Assembly: GCF_009812035.1 (NCBI RefSeq)
Contig: NZ_VZIZ01000011.1
Span: 1-64,000 of the forward strand
Length of the DNA: 64,000 bases
Direction of reading: 5' to 3'
From: Psychrobacter nivimaris
Lineage (GTDB): Bacteria > Pseudomonadota > Gammaproteobacteria > Pseudomonadales > Moraxellaceae
The number at the start of each line of letters is the position of its first letter. Position 1 is the first letter of the stretch. The notes under the pieces are model-generated. The model was not told where the DNA came from. It worked only from the letters and a program-made list of their open reading frames with translations, and did not search any database. The position numbers were made by a program, and so were the translations under genes. Below, one piece after another: positions 46,616 to 57,128 of this stretch.

Positions 46616-46657
46616 AAAAAAAGCACTCATACGCTGTGAACGTATGAGTGCTTTTTT
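46616..46657 (-). terminator. Intrinsic terminator of the MFS gene
   Basis: Perfect 17-bp stem AAAAAAGCACTCATACG/CGTATGAGTGCTTTTTT with a 7-base loop, 31 bases past the MFS stop codon. It separates that gene from the truncated binding-protein frame, which begins about 20 bases further on. Confidence 0.93.
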
Positions 46658-46688
46658 AAAATACAGTTAACTTAAAATAGAGGCACTT

Positions 46689-47948
46689 TTACTCTGCGTC
46701 GTCCAAATTGAGATTACGATCAATCTTCCAAATCAGGAAAGAACCGAAACTCATTAGTGAGAACAGAGCAATACCGACCTTGAGGACTGGGTTGACTGGA
46801 AACAGGTTCAATAATAAACCGCCAAAGATACCGACTGAAAACATTAGCGAGCCTTGTAATGCACTTGCCATACCAGCACGGCGTTTCTGAAAAGCGAGCG
46901 CAATTGCAGAAGCATTAGGCTGAGTCAAACCCAGTCCTGCGATACAAAAGAAAATACAAGCTAGTACTAGTGGCAACCAAGCATCCGTCCCTAAAAGCAA
47001 GCCAATCACGAATAGCACACCCGCAGAGATAACCTGCATCATCGCCCCAAATCGCAAAATACTTAGTATTCGAAAGCGGTTGGTAAGCCATTGGTTCAAC
47101 TGAGTCAAACCTACAAAACCTGCCGCATTCATTCCGAACAACCAAGCGAAATGTGTCGCTGAGACGCCATAAGTATCCATGATTAGCTCTGAAGCGGAGC
47201 TGATATAGACAAACATCGCCCCCATTAACAATCCGCCACCAATTGCTGGGTAATTAAAAGTCGGATCTTTTAATAAATCCCAATATTGACTGAGCACTTC
47301 TCTTGCAGGGCGTACGTTACGGTTTTCTTCAGTCAAAGTTTCAAAAAAGAAAAACTTAGTAAGTAGCAAGTTTAGAGCGCCAAATGCAGCTAAGAACCAA
47401 AATATAGAGTGCCAATCAAAAAACTGTAAGAATAGCGCGCCAAGCGATGGTGCCAATATGGGTGCTAAGCCCATCACTAAAATCATGATGGAAAAAGCTT
47501 TTGCCGTTTGTTTTGCAGTGAGGCGATCTCGAATCGCAGCGCGAGTAACTACTGCACCTACACACGCGCCCAATGCTTGTAAAGTACGGCCTGCAAACAG
47601 TACGTACTCATTATCAGTAGTCGCACAAAGGATAGAAGCGATAACATACAGCGTCATACCTATATATAAGGGTTTGACACGGCCAACACGGTCACTGAAA
47701 GGTCCGTAAAATAGCTGCCCAAATACCAAACCTAAAAAATATGCAGGGACAGAGTTGGCCATAAAGGCCGTTGAAACACCGAAATCATCGGCCATCGATG
47801 GTAGCGCTGGCAGATACATATCAATGGATAATGGGCCCACCGCAACCATCAGCCCAAGCATCATAATCCATGCAACAGGCAAATCAGCAGAGCGCACTCG
47901 CTCAGAAGCGATAGGTTTGTTTGGAAGGGAGGGTTTTGAAGCAGACAT
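46689..47948 (-). CDS. MFS drug exporter, Bcr/CflA type
   Basis: 419 residues, about 12 membrane helices. Family features include DMYLPALPSMADDFGVS in the first loop, GQLFYGPFSDRVGRVKPLYIG (motif A between helices 2 and 3), and VTRAAIRDRLTAKQTAKAFSIMILVMGLAPILAPSLGAL (motif C region). Bcr/CflA proteins are proton antiporters for drugs such as bicyclomycin and chloramphenicol, or for sulfonamides and dipeptides; the substrate here is open. A strong terminator follows. Confidence 0.92.
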   Translation of the reverse strand: MSASKPSLPNKPIASERVRSADLPVAWIMMLGLMVAVGPLSIDMYLPALPSMADDFGVSTAFMANSVPAYFLGLVFGQLFYGPFSDRVGRVKPLYIGMTLYVIASILCATTDNEYVLFAGRTLQALGACVGAVVTRAAIRDRLTAKQTAKAFSIMILVMGLAPILAPSLGALFLQFFDWHSIFWFLAAFGALNLLLTKFFFFETLTEENRNVRPAREVLSQYWDLLKDPTFNYPAIGGGLLMGAMFVYISSASELIMDTYGVSATHFAWLFGMNAAGFVGLTQLNQWLTNRFRILSILRFGAMMQVISAGVLFVIGLLLGTDAWLPLVLACIFFCIAGLGLTQPNASAIALAFQKRRAGMASALQGSLMFSVGIFGGLLLNLFPVNPVLKVGIALFSLMSFGSFLIWKIDRNLNLDDAE

Positions 47949-48303
47949 ATTTAGACCGTTTTATATAGTGGCTATTATTTTTGATATTTTATTTTTCGAC
48001 GTTTAATTGCTTGCACGTGTTGTTAGGTAGGCTTTCGTCATTTTACTGGCTTATCCAGTAATCAAAATAGATACCTTTAACAACAATAGTGCATCTTTAC
48101 CCACATCGGTGCAAGCAGACAATGCTATATCGTGCTATCTGCTTGCATTTCAATGGCTATAAGATAATGGCGAAACAACCGCTAACAATTAAAGATCGTC
48201 AAAATAATTTATCAAAATATGTCTGGTTTTCTTAGGTAGCAATTTCTTTTATTAGAATGAATCAAACGAAAATAACACTAGAAAATTTACTGATAGCAAA
48301 AAT
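47949..48303. other. Intergenic region between crotonase and MFS genes
   Basis: 355 AT-rich bases between two minus-strand genes. The only clear structure is the inverted repeat at 48110-48147, listed separately. No gene is seen. Confidence 0.4.
48110..48147. repeat. 10-bp inverted repeat between crotonase and MFS genes
   Basis: TGCAAGCAGA (48110-48119) and TCTGCTTGCA (48138-48147) are perfect complements around 18 bases. There is no T run on either side, so it could be an operator for the MFS gene (about 160 bases upstream of its start) or an RNA stem. Undecided. Confidence 0.45.
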
Positions 48304-49116
48304 TTAGCGGAATTGACGTTTGCCAAATAAGGTGCTGGCCTGCTTTGCTTTTCTAAGAGCAAGCTTACGATTGCGACCAAGCATCATTTTAAGCTGCCAT
48401 GCTTTTTCTTTATATAAAGTCTTAGCAGGTTGATCGTACATCGCATTTATCACGCGTTTGCTTGCTAGCACCGCATCAGGAGAGCGCTCTGCAAACTCGG
48501 CAGCAAGCTTTTGTGCTTGTTCAAGAGGTGCTTCACTACAATGGCTAATCAAGCCTAATTCTTTGCCTTCATTAGCATCGATGATACGAGCGCTCATGGC
48601 GAGCTCTTTTAAAGTGTCTTCTCTTAGAACTCCAAATGCCGATTGGGTCAGTCCCATATCTGGCACTAACCCCCATTTAGCTTCCATAATAGATAGTTGA
48701 CAGTCAGGATGGCTGATACGTATGTCACAAGCCAACGACAACTGTAACCCAGCGCCGATACAATACCCTTCCAATACTGCTATGACGGGTACTGGCAGAT
48801 CACGCCATACCAAACATACTCGTTGGAACGCACTTTGCCATGGTTTAATCAATTCCCAAAGCGCAAATGCTGTGTTTTTTGGATGATTTAAGTCTCCTAA
48901 ATCAATACCTGCACAAAACGTCCCCTCTGCCCCATTTAGAATGACTGCGCGTATGCTTCTGTCCTTACTAATGCGACCTGCCAGCTTAATCAGCTCATTG
49001 ATTACCTGAAAGCTCATGGCATTTTTTTTATGTGGACGATTTAAGGTAACCGTCAGTATGTTGTCTGTAATACTAACTTGTAAGGTCTCATACTGGTAAC
49101 TTGCAATCGCGTTCAT
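48304..49116 (-). CDS. Enoyl-CoA hydratase/isomerase (crotonase) family protein
   Basis: 270 residues. The oxyanion hole segments CAGIDLGDL and GYCIGAGLQLSLACDIRI are clear. After EAKWGLVPDMGLTQ there is Asp instead of the second hydratase Glu, as in delta3,5-delta2,4-dienoyl-CoA isomerases and other non-hydratase members, so a simple enoyl-CoA hydratase is unlikely. The C-terminus is basic (GRNRKLALRKAKQAS). AAGGATTG lies just before the ATG. It stands alone with no beta-oxidation genes nearby. Confidence 0.9.
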   Translation of the reverse strand: MNAIASYQYETLQVSITDNILTVTLNRPHKKNAMSFQVINELIKLAGRISKDRSIRAVILNGAEGTFCAGIDLGDLNHPKNTAFALWELIKPWQSAFQRVCLVWRDLPVPVIAVLEGYCIGAGLQLSLACDIRISHPDCQLSIMEAKWGLVPDMGLTQSAFGVLREDTLKELAMSARIIDANEGKELGLISHCSEAPLEQAQKLAAEFAERSPDAVLASKRVINAMYDQPAKTLYKEKAWQLKMMLGRNRKLALRKAKQASTLFGKRQFR

Positions 49117-49339
49117 AACAATCCTTATTAATGAATAAAATAAATATGGTGCTGATATTCACAATATTAGCAGGCTTGTCTTTGTTGTACCGTAGTAATA
49201 ACTGACTGTCACGATACTATAGTCAGTTTCATATACAGCACACACAGTTTGTCTAGCTGATAGCGATAAGCAAATCTAACGAGGCTACCTATCGCTCTCT
49301 GGACCTAAATGATTCTGACCTTATTACCTCATCTTCAAC

Positions 49340-52300
49340 TTATATCATTTTCCACGTCATGTCATTTTCGCTTAAGCGATGATAATTAAGCTGCGGATAA
49401 GAAGATAAATCTACCTTTTGCAGGTTGTCTAGCGCCATTAATAATGCCTCATAATAAGGCTCAATCATTGCAAACTGCACAGGTGTCGTATGCTGTACAT
49501 TCAGCAGACACTTATCTTCTAAATCTTGGCTAGCCTGACGCAATTGTGGTACACCTGTATATCGACTACCGCCCAATATACGATGGGCAATTTGTGCCAG
49601 CATATTTCGGTCATGCGCTTCCCATGCCTGAATGAGTGCCTGTTTTTCATCATTGATAGTATCGATCATCATGATAATAAGCTTGGCCGCCAATTCAGGT
49701 TTGTTCGCTGAACGAGTGAGCGCATCTTGCCAATCTAAAATGTTTGAGGTATCACTTTTGCTTATATTGTTGTTACTAAGGTCATTATTGATTTGCTCGT
49801 GTAAAGCCGAGTTAGCGTTAGCTGTCCTATCTTGAGAACTACTGTCTTGAATGCTTTGGTCTTGAGAGCTGTCGATAGACTTTGTTGGTGATTGTAGTAG
49901 TGGCGACTGACCTTGTTTTTGTAGACGTAAGCTCTCATAGCGTGGCTGAATATCACGCGCAGTATCTCGTCTATAGCCGTCACGAGGCTGGCTATCGCGC
50001 AAATAGTCATCACGGATTTTTTTCAGGGATAGTGGACGGGTAATTTTCGGCTCGCTACTGACAGAAGTACTATTACGATCTCCCCCGTCTCCTCTTATTA
50101 TTGGATAAATAGCGGTTAATGTATCTGAAGATATACCTGAACTGACTTGAGTCTCCTGCCCATTTACATTGTTGGAGAACAAGTCGTTCGATAAATCATT
50201 ATCATTAATTGAGTAACCGCGCAGCGAGTCAATAGGAGTTAACTCAGCCCCTGTTGGGTCGGTACCCTTTACGTTAGCACCTTGTACATTAGCATCTTGT
50301 AAATTATCATCCTGCAAATCAGAATGCTGTAAGCCAAAGCTCTGCAAATCTGTATCGGGCAGCGCGGTCAATTGTGGTGTCGTACTCTTACGACCAAGCC
50401 ATTTCTGTAGCACTTGCAATAACTGAGGTTGGCTAATAGGTTTACCGACATAGTCATTGATACCGCTGGCTATAAGTTTGTCACGTTCATCTACCAACCC
50501 ATGAGCTGTCAGAGCGATAATAGGGATACGACTATCCGCATTTTCGATATTTCGAATCTGCTTAGCCGCCTCATGACCTGACATACGCGGCATTTGAATA
50601 TCCATAAATATCAAATCAATATTATCTTTGTCTTGCGTAGCCGCTTTATCGTCAGCGCTCGTGTCCTCATGATAGAACGCGCTGTTTGTTTTCTTATTTA
50701 TCTCATCACGTGTTTCTGCTTTAGAGAGTTGCGTTTTATTCGATAGGCTTTGTTTATCGCTCTTGGCAGTTTTAATATTTTTGGTTTGCTGTTTACTGAT
50801 AATCTCAATAGCATCAAACCCACTGCTCGCCGTGACTACCTGAATCCCTAGCTCGCTCAATAGAGCATCAAGCACTAATAAATTAGGCAAATGGTCGTCA
50901 ACTGCCAGTACAGTGACCCCTTTCCAGCGTGGTTCCTGCAGGCTTTGCGGCGTACTACGGCTTTGCGTATCAAGCATCGCGTACAGCTGTCTTTTGTCTA
51001 ATGGCTCATACAGTATGTTGGCATGATAGCGATTGAGTAGCGCTTGATCGGCCGCCACTTGATAGCCAAATACAGCAAGCTTGCCTTGATAATGCAGACG
51101 AATTTGCTTGAGGAGCGCCATCATATCGTCTTGCGTGTCATCATCAACGATGACCCAATCCCAATAGTTACCGTGCTCTTTTAGTGACTCAAGCACACCC
51201 GGTAATGAGTTGGCTTGAGTCAATTTAATCGGTAAATATTGCAGGCTGGCCTTGAGTACTTGTATGGAAGCGGTATGATTAATCCAAACCAGGACATTAA
51301 ACTCATCAGTCTCGCTCGCCAGTGGCGCTAATACTGGTAATTCAATCGTTTGCCCTGTGGCTGCCTCTAGCACATCAACATGGGCTGGCATGCGAAACCA
51401 AAATGTCGCGCCTTGGTTGGCAATATTTTCTTGAGCATTATCATGAAACCCAATATCACCGCCCATCAAGCGTGTTAACTGTTTGGAGATAACCAGACCC
51501 AACCCTGTACCGCCATACTGACGTGTGATTGATGGATCGCCTTGGCTAAAGCTTTGGAACAGCATTTTTTGATCTGCTAGAGAAATGCCTTTTCCGCTAT
51601 CTTGCACGCTAATCATCAGATAGTTATCACGGTGGTCATCTAAGCTCACACGCACCACCACATCACCACTATCCGTAAATTTAATGGCATTACCAACGAT
51701 ATTGGTCAATACTTGCTTAAGACGTAACGCATCGCCGTTGATGCGCATCGGCACATCATTGTAAAAAAGCACCGCCATGCGTAAACCCTTCTCCGCAGAG
51801 ACCGGAGATAGCATATCGACCACATCATAAATAGTGTCATAGAGATCGAACTCATGGCGATCCAGTACTAGCTTGCCTGCCTCAATTTTAGAAAAATCTA
51901 AGACATCATTTACCAAAGCGAGCAAGTGTGCTGAGGACTTACGTATGGTCTGTACATACAAGTCCTGCTCAGGATTAAGCTCACCGTGACGTGCCAGCAA
52001 GTTAATAAAGCCATCGATACTGTTCAATGGTGTGCGCAGTTCATGACTGATATTGGCTAAAAACGCAGATTTTGCTTGGCTGGTTGAAATAGCTGCATCA
52101 CGTGCATTTCGAATAGAGATGTTTTGCATCTCCATCTCATCAAATGCCAAACGTAAATCATCCTCAGTTTGCTCGGCATGGTCTTTGAGCTCTTGAAAGC
52201 TTCTATGTAAGCGGCGCAACGTTCTGACTAGATCTTGCTGTAATAAATTCAGCTCACCATCTGACTCTACTGGTACAGGTTGGTATAAATTATCAACATG

Positions 52301-52969
52301 GGTACGCTGCAACTGCAACCGCAGCTCATAAATGGGGGCAATCCAACGTTTCGAATAGATATTTAGACTCAATAATAGAATCAGGATAGTAAACAAACCA
52401 GTAATCACTAACGCCATCGCAATACGGTAGCGTGCAATGTAGAGCGGCTCGTTATCCATATCGACAAGTAACCACAATGTCTGCCCTTCAAACTCTCCCA
52501 ATACACTGCCATACGCTGTGCCTACAGGCGTTGGGCGTTGTGATAAAAAGCTTGCAGAATCACTGATTAATGGCCATTCTTCATTGAGACCATAACCGAC
52601 GGTTGCCAGTATTTGATTGCCTTCATTAATAATAGCAATGCGCTGTACATGCTGCTCAGACTGCATACGTCCAAGCTTATCTTGGATGCCCTCTAGCGTC
52701 GTCATCGCCGCTTGCTGGGTCCTCTCAGCACTACTCCCTACTTGCTGGCGCTCTTGTTCTAGCAGCTCAGGAATCAGTTCAGCTATGACTGGCGTATAGC
52801 GAATAAGTACCGCTTCGGCCAATACTTCTTGCTCAGAGTCGCTTGCACGCATGGTTTCGTGAAATACCAAAATGCCGCCTACTGCTGCCAACACACAGAT
52901 AGGCAAAAACACCAGTATGATCAGCTGACCATAAGCACTACTGGTATCGAAACGTTTTTTATATGCCAT
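49340..52969 (-). CDS. barA: Hybrid sensor histidine kinase BarA/GacS
   Basis: 1209 residues from the ATG at 52969. Order: membrane helix (about 13-36), periplasmic domain, second helix (about 185-210), HAMP, HisKA with His309 in NISHELRTPLNSIDGF, HATPase with DSGKGIS and GGTGLGLVISKQL, a degenerate receiver-like region, a receiver with Asp790 in FMDIQMPRMSGHEAA, and a C-terminal HPt with His1129 in IAHRILGGSRYTG. BarA/GacS phosphorelays signal to UvrY/GacA and control CsrA through small RNAs. At about 1200 residues it is longer than the usual 920 owing to low-complexity linkers, one with pentapeptide-like repeats. The longest frame starts at GTG 53089, but those 40 residues have no family match. 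Confidence 0.92.
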   Translation of the reverse strand: MAYKKRFDTSSAYGQLIILVFLPICVLAAVGGILVFHETMRASDSEQEVLAEAVLIRYTPVIAELIPELLEQERQQVGSSAERTQQAAMTTLEGIQDKLGRMQSEQHVQRIAIINEGNQILATVGYGLNEEWPLISDSASFLSQRPTPVGTAYGSVLGEFEGQTLWLLVDMDNEPLYIARYRIAMALVITGLFTILILLLSLNIYSKRWIAPIYELRLQLQRTHVDNLYQPVPVESDGELNLLQQDLVRTLRRLHRSFQELKDHAEQTEDDLRLAFDEMEMQNISIRNARDAAISTSQAKSAFLANISHELRTPLNSIDGFINLLARHGELNPEQDLYVQTIRKSSAHLLALVNDVLDFSKIEAGKLVLDRHEFDLYDTIYDVVDMLSPVSAEKGLRMAVLFYNDVPMRINGDALRLKQVLTNIVGNAIKFTDSGDVVVRVSLDDHRDNYLMISVQDSGKGISLADQKMLFQSFSQGDPSITRQYGGTGLGLVISKQLTRLMGGDIGFHDNAQENIANQGATFWFRMPAHVDVLEAATGQTIELPVLAPLASETDEFNVLVWINHTASIQVLKASLQYLPIKLTQANSLPGVLESLKEHGNYWDWVIVDDDTQDDMMALLKQIRLHYQGKLAVFGYQVAADQALLNRYHANILYEPLDKRQLYAMLDTQSRSTPQSLQEPRWKGVTVLAVDDHLPNLLVLDALLSELGIQVVTASSGFDAIEIISKQQTKNIKTAKSDKQSLSNKTQLSKAETRDEINKKTNSAFYHEDTSADDKAATQDKDNIDLIFMDIQMPRMSGHEAAKQIRNIENADSRIPIIALTAHGLVDERDKLIASGINDYVGKPISQPQLLQVLQKWLGRKSTTPQLTALPDTDLQSFGLQHSDLQDDNLQDANVQGANVKGTDPTGAELTPIDSLRGYSINDNDLSNDLFSNNVNGQETQVSSGISSDTLTAIYPIIRGDGGDRNSTSVSSEPKITRPLSLKKIRDDYLRDSQPRDGYRRDTARDIQPRYESLRLQKQGQSPLLQSPTKSIDSSQDQSIQDSSSQDRTANANSALHEQINNDLSNNNISKSDTSNILDWQDALTRSANKPELAAKLIIMMIDTINDEKQALIQAWEAHDRNMLAQIAHRILGGSRYTGVPQLRQASQDLEDKCLLNVQHTTPVQFAMIEPYYEALLMALDNLQKVDLSSYPQLNYHRLSENDMTWKMI

Positions 52970-53559
52970 GCTAGGTCTACTCTCTACTAGGTTCTTGCCA
53001 TGAATTTTTGTGATAATGTCAGTATTCGTGTTACTTATAGCATGTCGTGTCAAAGCATTTGGGTAAGGCGCTACTTTTAATGAAGCCACTAATCGTTAAT
53101 AAGGTCACTGGTTTTGATAAGACAATTGATATATAACTCAAGATTATCTTAACAGGATTCTCTAAGTTCTGGTTAGGCATTCCATGTGATGAATAACGTT
53201 ATAATTAGAGTACCAACCACTCTGTGTCAAAGAGAATATGGCTTTAAGCAATGGTCCTACTTTTGCAACCCTTAACGTAGCATTAGTACTGACCTGATAC
53301 AGTGACTATTAATCCTTGATGCGATAAGCGCAGCTGAAAACAAAATGATATAATAAAGCCACTTTTTATTTACCACAATATATCGCTCATAGTCATAACA
53401 TATGAGAGCGCACTCTAATGCCTTTCGTTTTTAGCTCGCGTATCACTGTAAACCTATATACACAGCGACTGTCTAAAATTATGATCAAACAATAAAAACA
53501 GCGCTTCCATCAAAAACAAGCCATTAAAAACATATTTAAAAAATAGAAAAGGATACTTT
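52970..53559. other. Divergent intergenic region barA/cysM
   Basis: 590 AT-rich bases. The first 120 are an open extension of the barA frame that I do not count as coding. TATAAT at 53349-53354 on the plus strand is a candidate -10 for cysM with no good -35. No RNA gene was recognised. Confidence 0.4.
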
Positions 53560-54528
53560 ATGTCCACTACGGCCATGTCAAATGCTAACTTTATTACTCA
53601 AATCACTACCCTCGCTGATTGCGTTGGTCAAACGCCATTGGTACAACTTCAACGCCTGCCTGAGCAAGAGCAAATTGCCAATGGCGCCACAGTATTAGCT
53701 AAGCTTGAAGGCAATAATCCAGCGGGCTCTGTAAAGGATCGTCCTGCTTTTAATATGATTTATCAAGCAGAACAGCGTGGTGATATCAAGCCTGGTGATA
53801 TGTTGATTGAAGCCACTAGTGGCAATACTGGTATTGCATTGGCCATGGTCGCTGCGATGCGTGGCTACCCGATAATATTGCTGATGCCAACCAACTCTAC
53901 CCAAGAGCGTAAAGATGCCATGATTGCTTATGGCGCAACGCTGATTGAAGTAGACGAAGGTATGGAAGCTGCGCGTGATTTGGCATTACAGATGCAAGCA
54001 GATGGCAAAGGGGTGGTATTGGATCAGTTTAATAATCCTGACAATAGCCAAGCACATTACCTGACTACAGGCCCGGAGCTATGGGCACAGACAGAAGGTA
54101 AAATTACGCATTTTATTAGTTCGATGGGCACGACAGGTACGATTACTGGTGTATCACGCTATCTAAAAGAGCAAAACCCAGACATCAAAATTATCGGCCT
54201 ACAGCCTGACGAAGAAGCCTCTATTGCTGGTATTCGCCGTTGGCCAGCGGCTTATATGCCAGGTATTTTTGATGCAGACTTGATTGATGAAGTGATGGAT
54301 ATCGATCAGCGTATTGCCGAAGTCTATATGCGTAAATTGGCGAAGACTGAAGGTATCTTTGCTGGTGTATCTTCGGGCGCAGCTGCATGGGCAGCGACCC
54401 AAGTGGCAAAAGCAAACCCTAATGCTGTTATTGCCTTTATTGTCTGCGATCGTGGCGATCGTTATTTATCAACAGGTTTATATAACGTTGACGATAGCAA
54501 TACGGACAATGACGCAGAAGTTAGTTAA
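53560..54528 (+). CDS. cysM: Cysteine synthase B
   Basis: CysM makes cysteine from O-acetylserine and sulfide or thiosulfate. The 322-residue PLP enzyme has the PLP lysine in NNPAGSVKDRPAF (Lys59), the substrate loop EATSGNTGIALAM, the phosphate-binding SSMGTTGTITGVSRYL and GVSSGAAAWA. RRWPAAYMP is a CysM-type rather than CysK-type segment. AGGAT lies upstream of the ATG. Position downstream of the divergent barA and before rlmD-relA is the same as in Pseudomonas and Acinetobacter. Confidence 0.95.
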   Translation: MSTTAMSNANFITQITTLADCVGQTPLVQLQRLPEQEQIANGATVLAKLEGNNPAGSVKDRPAFNMIYQAEQRGDIKPGDMLIEATSGNTGIALAMVAAMRGYPIILLMPTNSTQERKDAMIAYGATLIEVDEGMEAARDLALQMQADGKGVVLDQFNNPDNSQAHYLTTGPELWAQTEGKITHFISSMGTTGTITGVSRYLKEQNPDIKIIGLQPDEEASIAGIRRWPAAYMPGIFDADLIDEVMDIDQRIAEVYMRKLAKTEGIFAGVSSGAAAWAATQVAKANPNAVIAFIVCDRGDRYLSTGLYNVDDSNTDNDAEVS

Positions 54529-54670
54529 TGCATAAGAAATACCATTTATTACTGTTAATTTAAAAGAAGTGCAGAGCGACCAAGTGCAGATGTAATACTT
54601 CAAGCAAGGTCAATGTTGTCACTCTTTTATAATGAATTAACTATAAGCTCATAAATAGTCAGGATTATCT

Positions 54671-55495
54671 ATGTCACAAGCGCTACCATCCGACCCTATA
54701 TTGGTTTTTGATATCGAGACTGTCGCCGATGTCGATGCAGCACGCCGTATCTATCCGAAATTGGCCGATCTTAATGATGCAGATGCCTTAAGCGCGCTGA
54801 CAGCCATACGTACACAAGAGGCAGGGCACGACTTTATGCGCCTGCCACTACAGCGTATTGTTTGTATCTCAGCTCTGTACATCAAGGATGGTAAGTTATC
54901 GCTATTTTCTTTGACTGCCGATAAATTTAGTGAAAAAGAAATCCTAGCCAAATTCTTTAGAGCATTTACCGACATTGAGACACTGCCACAACTTATTAGT
55001 TGGAATGGCTCGGGCTTTGACATACCTGTACTGATATATCGTGCCATGCAATATGATTTGTCAGCACCATGGCTGTTCGAAGAAGGCGAGCGTATTAAAA
55101 ACATGCGCTTTGATAACTATGTTAATCGCTTTCATACGCGTCATCTAGACTTGATGGATCGGTTTAGCCAGTACGGTGCTAGTCGCCGCGAAGCCATGGA
55201 TATTGTCGCAAGTCTGTACGGATTACCTGGTAAAACTGATGTAGATGGTAGCATGGTCGGCGCGCTTGTTAGTAGCGGTGACTGGCAGACCCTATCTATA
55301 TACTGTGAGTCTGATGTCATGAATACTTGGCTTATTTATTTACGCTGGTTACGTCTAACAGGACAGTTGTCTTCACAAGATTTTGATGCCTGGCAGCAGC
55401 AGAGCTATGACTATCTGGCAAAGTATACCCAAGCTGACGGTAGTCCGCGACATCAAGAGTTTATCGCTGACTGGTCATCGGCACCCGAATTATAG
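54671..55495 (+). CDS. Predicted 3'-5' exonuclease, PolB-exonuclease type
   Basis: 274 residues of the DnaQ-like superfamily. The three exonuclease motifs can be placed: VFDIETVADVD (DxE), ISWNGSGFDIPVLIYRAM (NxxxFD), and YCESDVMNTWLIYLRW (YxxxD-like). The family is related to the proofreading domain of B-family polymerases and occurs as a stand-alone protein; its role in bacteria is unclear, probably DNA or RNA 3' end processing. AGGAT precedes the start. It lies between cysM and rlmD, all on the plus strand with gaps of about 60-140 bases. Confidence 0.88.
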   Translation: MSQALPSDPILVFDIETVADVDAARRIYPKLADLNDADALSALTAIRTQEAGHDFMRLPLQRIVCISALYIKDGKLSLFSLTADKFSEKEILAKFFRAFTDIETLPQLISWNGSGFDIPVLIYRAMQYDLSAPWLFEEGERIKNMRFDNYVNRFHTRHLDLMDRFSQYGASRREAMDIVASLYGLPGKTDVDGSMVGALVSSGDWQTLSIYCESDVMNTWLIYLRWLRLTGQLSSQDFDAWQQQSYDYLAKYTQADGSPRHQEFIADWSSAPEL

Positions 55496-55556
55496 AATTC
55501 GCATTATTAGTAGTTTTTATTCCCCTCTTCTAGTTATTTATTATTAAGGCAGGTTT

Positions 55557-57128
55557 ATGCAACCCACCGATTCAAAAACATCTACAGCATCTGATATGGC
55601 AGCGCAAAACAGTAACGCTCAAACGAATGAAGCTCAAACAAACGACACCCAAACGATTGTCATTCCGCCGAGTAAGAAAAAATCAAAGCCATCATCAAAG
55701 ACACGTCGTCGTCTAAAAGATGCAGAGCCAATTCCATTCAATATAGATGGCTTATCACATGATGGTCGCGGTGTTGCTGTGTATGGTAATGGTTTTGACG
55801 TTGCTGAAGGCCATGCTGAAGACAAACACGGCAAAAAGATCTTTGTTAGCTTTGCCCTACCCGGTGAGAGCGCCTTAGTAAAAATAACCAACAGCCGTGC
55901 TAGCTTTGAAGAAGGCGATGCCATTAGCATTACTGCCAACCCAAACCCTGAACGTGCTGTACCACCCTGCCCGCATTTCGGTACCTGCGGCGGTTGTAAC
56001 TTGCAACATTGGCAACCAGATGGTCAAATAAACTTCAAGCAGTCAGTACTGGCTGAAATGCTAATGCACCAAGCCAACGCGGAACCTGACAATTGGCTCC
56101 CACCTGTGGTCGGCGATCGTCTTGGCTATCGTACCAAAGCACGTTTGGGCGTGCGTTATGTTGTCAAAAAAGAAACCGCGCTTGTCGGCTTCCGCGAGCG
56201 TTCAAGTAACTTCTTGGCAGAGCTAAATGAATGTCATATCCTAGATCCACGTATTGGGTTTGAGATTGAAAACCTAAAAATACTTATTAGCACTTTAGAG
56301 AGCCGTGACAAGATTGCTCAGCTTGAGCTTGCAATGGGTGAGCAACTGCCAGAACTACCTGATGGCAATCAGCCAGTTGCGCTCATCGTACGTAATTTAG
56401 AACCGTTATCAGATACTGATATAGACAAACTAAAAGTATTTTTCGCAGCGCGTAATTGGCAGCTATATTTGCAGTCGAAAGGCGTTGATAGCATCCAACG
56501 TATTGCGTTGACAGACGCTGATGATTTGAGCGAGCAATTTGGGCGTTTATATTATCAATTGCCAGAGTATGATCTGACTTTTGAATTTATCCCTACAGAC
56601 TTTACTCAAGTAAATCTATCGGTGAACCGTCAGATGACCAAGCTTGCCTGTGACTTATTGGACTTAAAAGCAGGCGAACGCGTACTAGACTTATTCAGTG
56701 GTTTGGGCAATTTTAGCTTGCCACTAGCGCGCCTCGTTGGCGAGACAGGCTCAGTAGTCGGTGTCGAAGGCAGTGAAGCCATGACCGAACGTGCTGCTGA
56801 CAACGCTCGTCGCAACGGTATCAACAATACTGAGTTTTATAGTCAAGATTTGACTCAAGACTGTACTGATAAGCCATGGGCCAACCAAGGTTTTGATGCA
56901 CTGTTGATTGATCCACCGCGCTCTGGTGCTTGGGAGATTATGCAATATTTGCCAAAATTTAATGCTGAGCGTATTGTTTATGTCTCTTGTAATCCAGCGA
57001 CCCTTGCTCGTGATACAAAAGCATTGTTAGAACAAGGCTATCGTCTGACTCATGCTGGCGTGATGGATATGTTCTGCCATACGGGTCATGTTGAATCTAT
57101 CGCTCGCTTTGAAAAAGTAGCAGTTTAA
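55557..57128 (+). CDS. rlmD: 23S rRNA (uracil-1939-C5)-methyltransferase
   Basis: RlmD makes m5U1939 in 23S rRNA. The 523-residue protein starts with a Gln/Thr/Ser-rich, then Lys-rich tail of about 55 residues, longer than in E. coli. A TRAM domain follows (about 56-130), then the iron-sulfur cluster cysteines in [15 protein letters not shown] with one more Cys in NECHIL. The methyltransferase domain has [27 protein letters not shown] and the catalytic-loop [11 protein letters not shown]. Neighbouring relA follows, as in relatives. Confidence 0.95.
   Translation: MQPTDSKTSTASDMAAQNSNAQTNEAQTNDTQTIVIPPSKKKSKPSSKTRRRLKDAEPIPFNIDGLSHDGRGVAVYGNGFDVAEGHAEDKHGKKIFVSFALPGESALVKITNSRASFEEGDAISITANPNPERAVPPCPHFGTCGGCNLQHWQPDGQINFKQSVLAEMLMHQANAEPDNWLPPVVGDRLGYRTKARLGVRYVVKKETALVGFRERSSNFLAELNECHILDPRIGFEIENLKILISTLESRDKIAQLELAMGEQLPELPDGNQPVALIVRNLEPLSDTDIDKLKVFFAARNWQLYLQSKGVDSIQRIALTDADDLSEQFGRLYYQLPEYDLTFEFIPTDFTQVNLSVNRQMTKLACDLLDLKAGERVLDLFSGLGNFSLPLARLVGETGSVVGVEGSEAMTERAADNARRNGINNTEFYSQDLTQDCTDKPWANQGFDALLIDPPRSGAWEIMQYLPKFNAERIVYVSCNPATLARDTKALLEQGYRLTHAGVMDMFCHTGHVESIARFEKVAV

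Noticed and set aside
52970..53089. N-terminal 40-residue extension of BarA from a GTG start
   Set aside because: No ribosome binding site or family match; the ATG at 52969 directly precedes the expected cytoplasmic end and first membrane helix.
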